From Alphaproteobacteria bacterium (lineage in GTDB: Bacteria > Pseudomonadota > Alphaproteobacteria > ATCC43930 > CGMCC-115725), in contig JASHTP010000106.1 in the NCBI GenBank assembly GCA_030040495.1, positions 1-5,642 of the forward strand: a DNA stretch of 5,642 bases. Direction: 5' to 3'. The first letter of the stretch is position 1; every line of letters begins with the position of its first letter. Made by a program: the position numbers and the translations under genes. This document shows, in pieces, positions 5,532 to 5,642 of this stretch. The notes beneath the pieces were generated by a model. The model was not told where the DNA came from. It searched no databases and saw only the letters and a program-made list of their open reading frames with translations.

Positions 5532-5642
5532 CGCCCGAGCCCCAGGGACCGCAGCAGCCGGCGCCAGAGCGGCGGCGAAACCGCCCTGCCGGCTCGGGCG
5601 ACGACCGGCTCGAGCGGCGCCGGCGCGGCGCGCGGCGCCGGC
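5528..5642 (-). CDS. C-terminal end of upstream gene, possibly Mo large subunit or CoxG-like (partial)
   Basis: A frame open from the window edge ends at a TGA (5530-5528) that overlaps the ATG of the FAD subunit gene as ATGA. The visible 37 residues are a Pro/Ala-rich stretch (PAPRAAPAPLEPVVARAG) followed by a basic, tryptophan-containing segment (PPLWRRLLRSLGLGR). The 4-bp overlap and the expected gene order (large subunit first in hmfABCDE) make a real gene likely. The tail is not what a plain CoxL-type large subunit shows; a Pro/Ala linker plus short C-terminal helix is reminiscent of CoxG proteins or of a CoxL-CoxG fusion. Too little is visible for a functional call. In such GC-rich DNA a 37-codon open frame is expected by chance, so support comes mainly from the junction. 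Confidence 0.5.
   Translation of the reverse strand, partial: PAPRAAPAPLEPVVARAGRAVSPPLWRRLLRSLGLGR

Overview
The window is very GC-rich, and every gene I can support lies on the minus strand, so transcription runs from the right edge to the left edge. The GC content, the style of the CoxM/CoxS-like proteins and the MoxR-associated DUF4129/DUF4350 pair suggest a proteobacterium, most likely an alphaproteobacterium of the rhizobial/Bradyrhizobium type. The genus cannot be fixed from the sequence alone. Most other long open frames are GC-driven shadows of these genes.

Right block (about 1858-5642): a tightly packed catabolic operon. In transcription order it holds (i) the 3' end of an unidentified upstream gene with a Pro/Ala-rich tail, probably the molybdenum large subunit or a CoxG-like partner; (ii) a FAD-binding medium subunit of a molybdenum hydroxylase; (iii) its two-cluster [2Fe-2S] small subunit; (iv) an AMP-forming acyl/aryl-CoA ligase; and (v) a crotonase-fold enzyme. 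Successive junctions are a 4-bp ATGA overlap, a 10-bp overlap, an 8-bp overlap (with a GTG start) and a 20-bp gap. The order FAD subunit - FeS subunit - CoA ligase - crotonase matches the hmfABCDE cluster for 2-furoate (furfural/HMF) degradation known from Cupriavidus basilensis HMF14. In that pathway 2-furoate is activated to 2-furoyl-CoA, hydroxylated by the Mo/FAD/FeS dehydrogenase, and opened and hydrolysed towards 2-oxoglutarate. The furoyl assignment rests on gene order and family membership. The enzyme classes themselves are secure.

Middle (1718-1857): a 140-bp intergenic region at the operon boundary. It holds two diverged, oppositely oriented copies of a 26-bp REP-like element of the 'CCTTCGACAAGCTC' kind, a perfect 8-bp inverted repeat (CAGGCGCC) enclosing one copy, and a possible sigma70-like promoter formed partly by that copy.

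Left block (1-1717): a second, unrelated unit. It contains a small membrane protein with a C-terminal DUF4129 domain and, overlapping it by 4 bp (GTGA), a DUF4350 membrane protein that runs off the left edge. This pair normally heads MoxR AAA+ ATPase / DUF58 gene clusters, which would be expected just beyond position 1. No RNA gene, CRISPR array, transposase or phage gene was seen.
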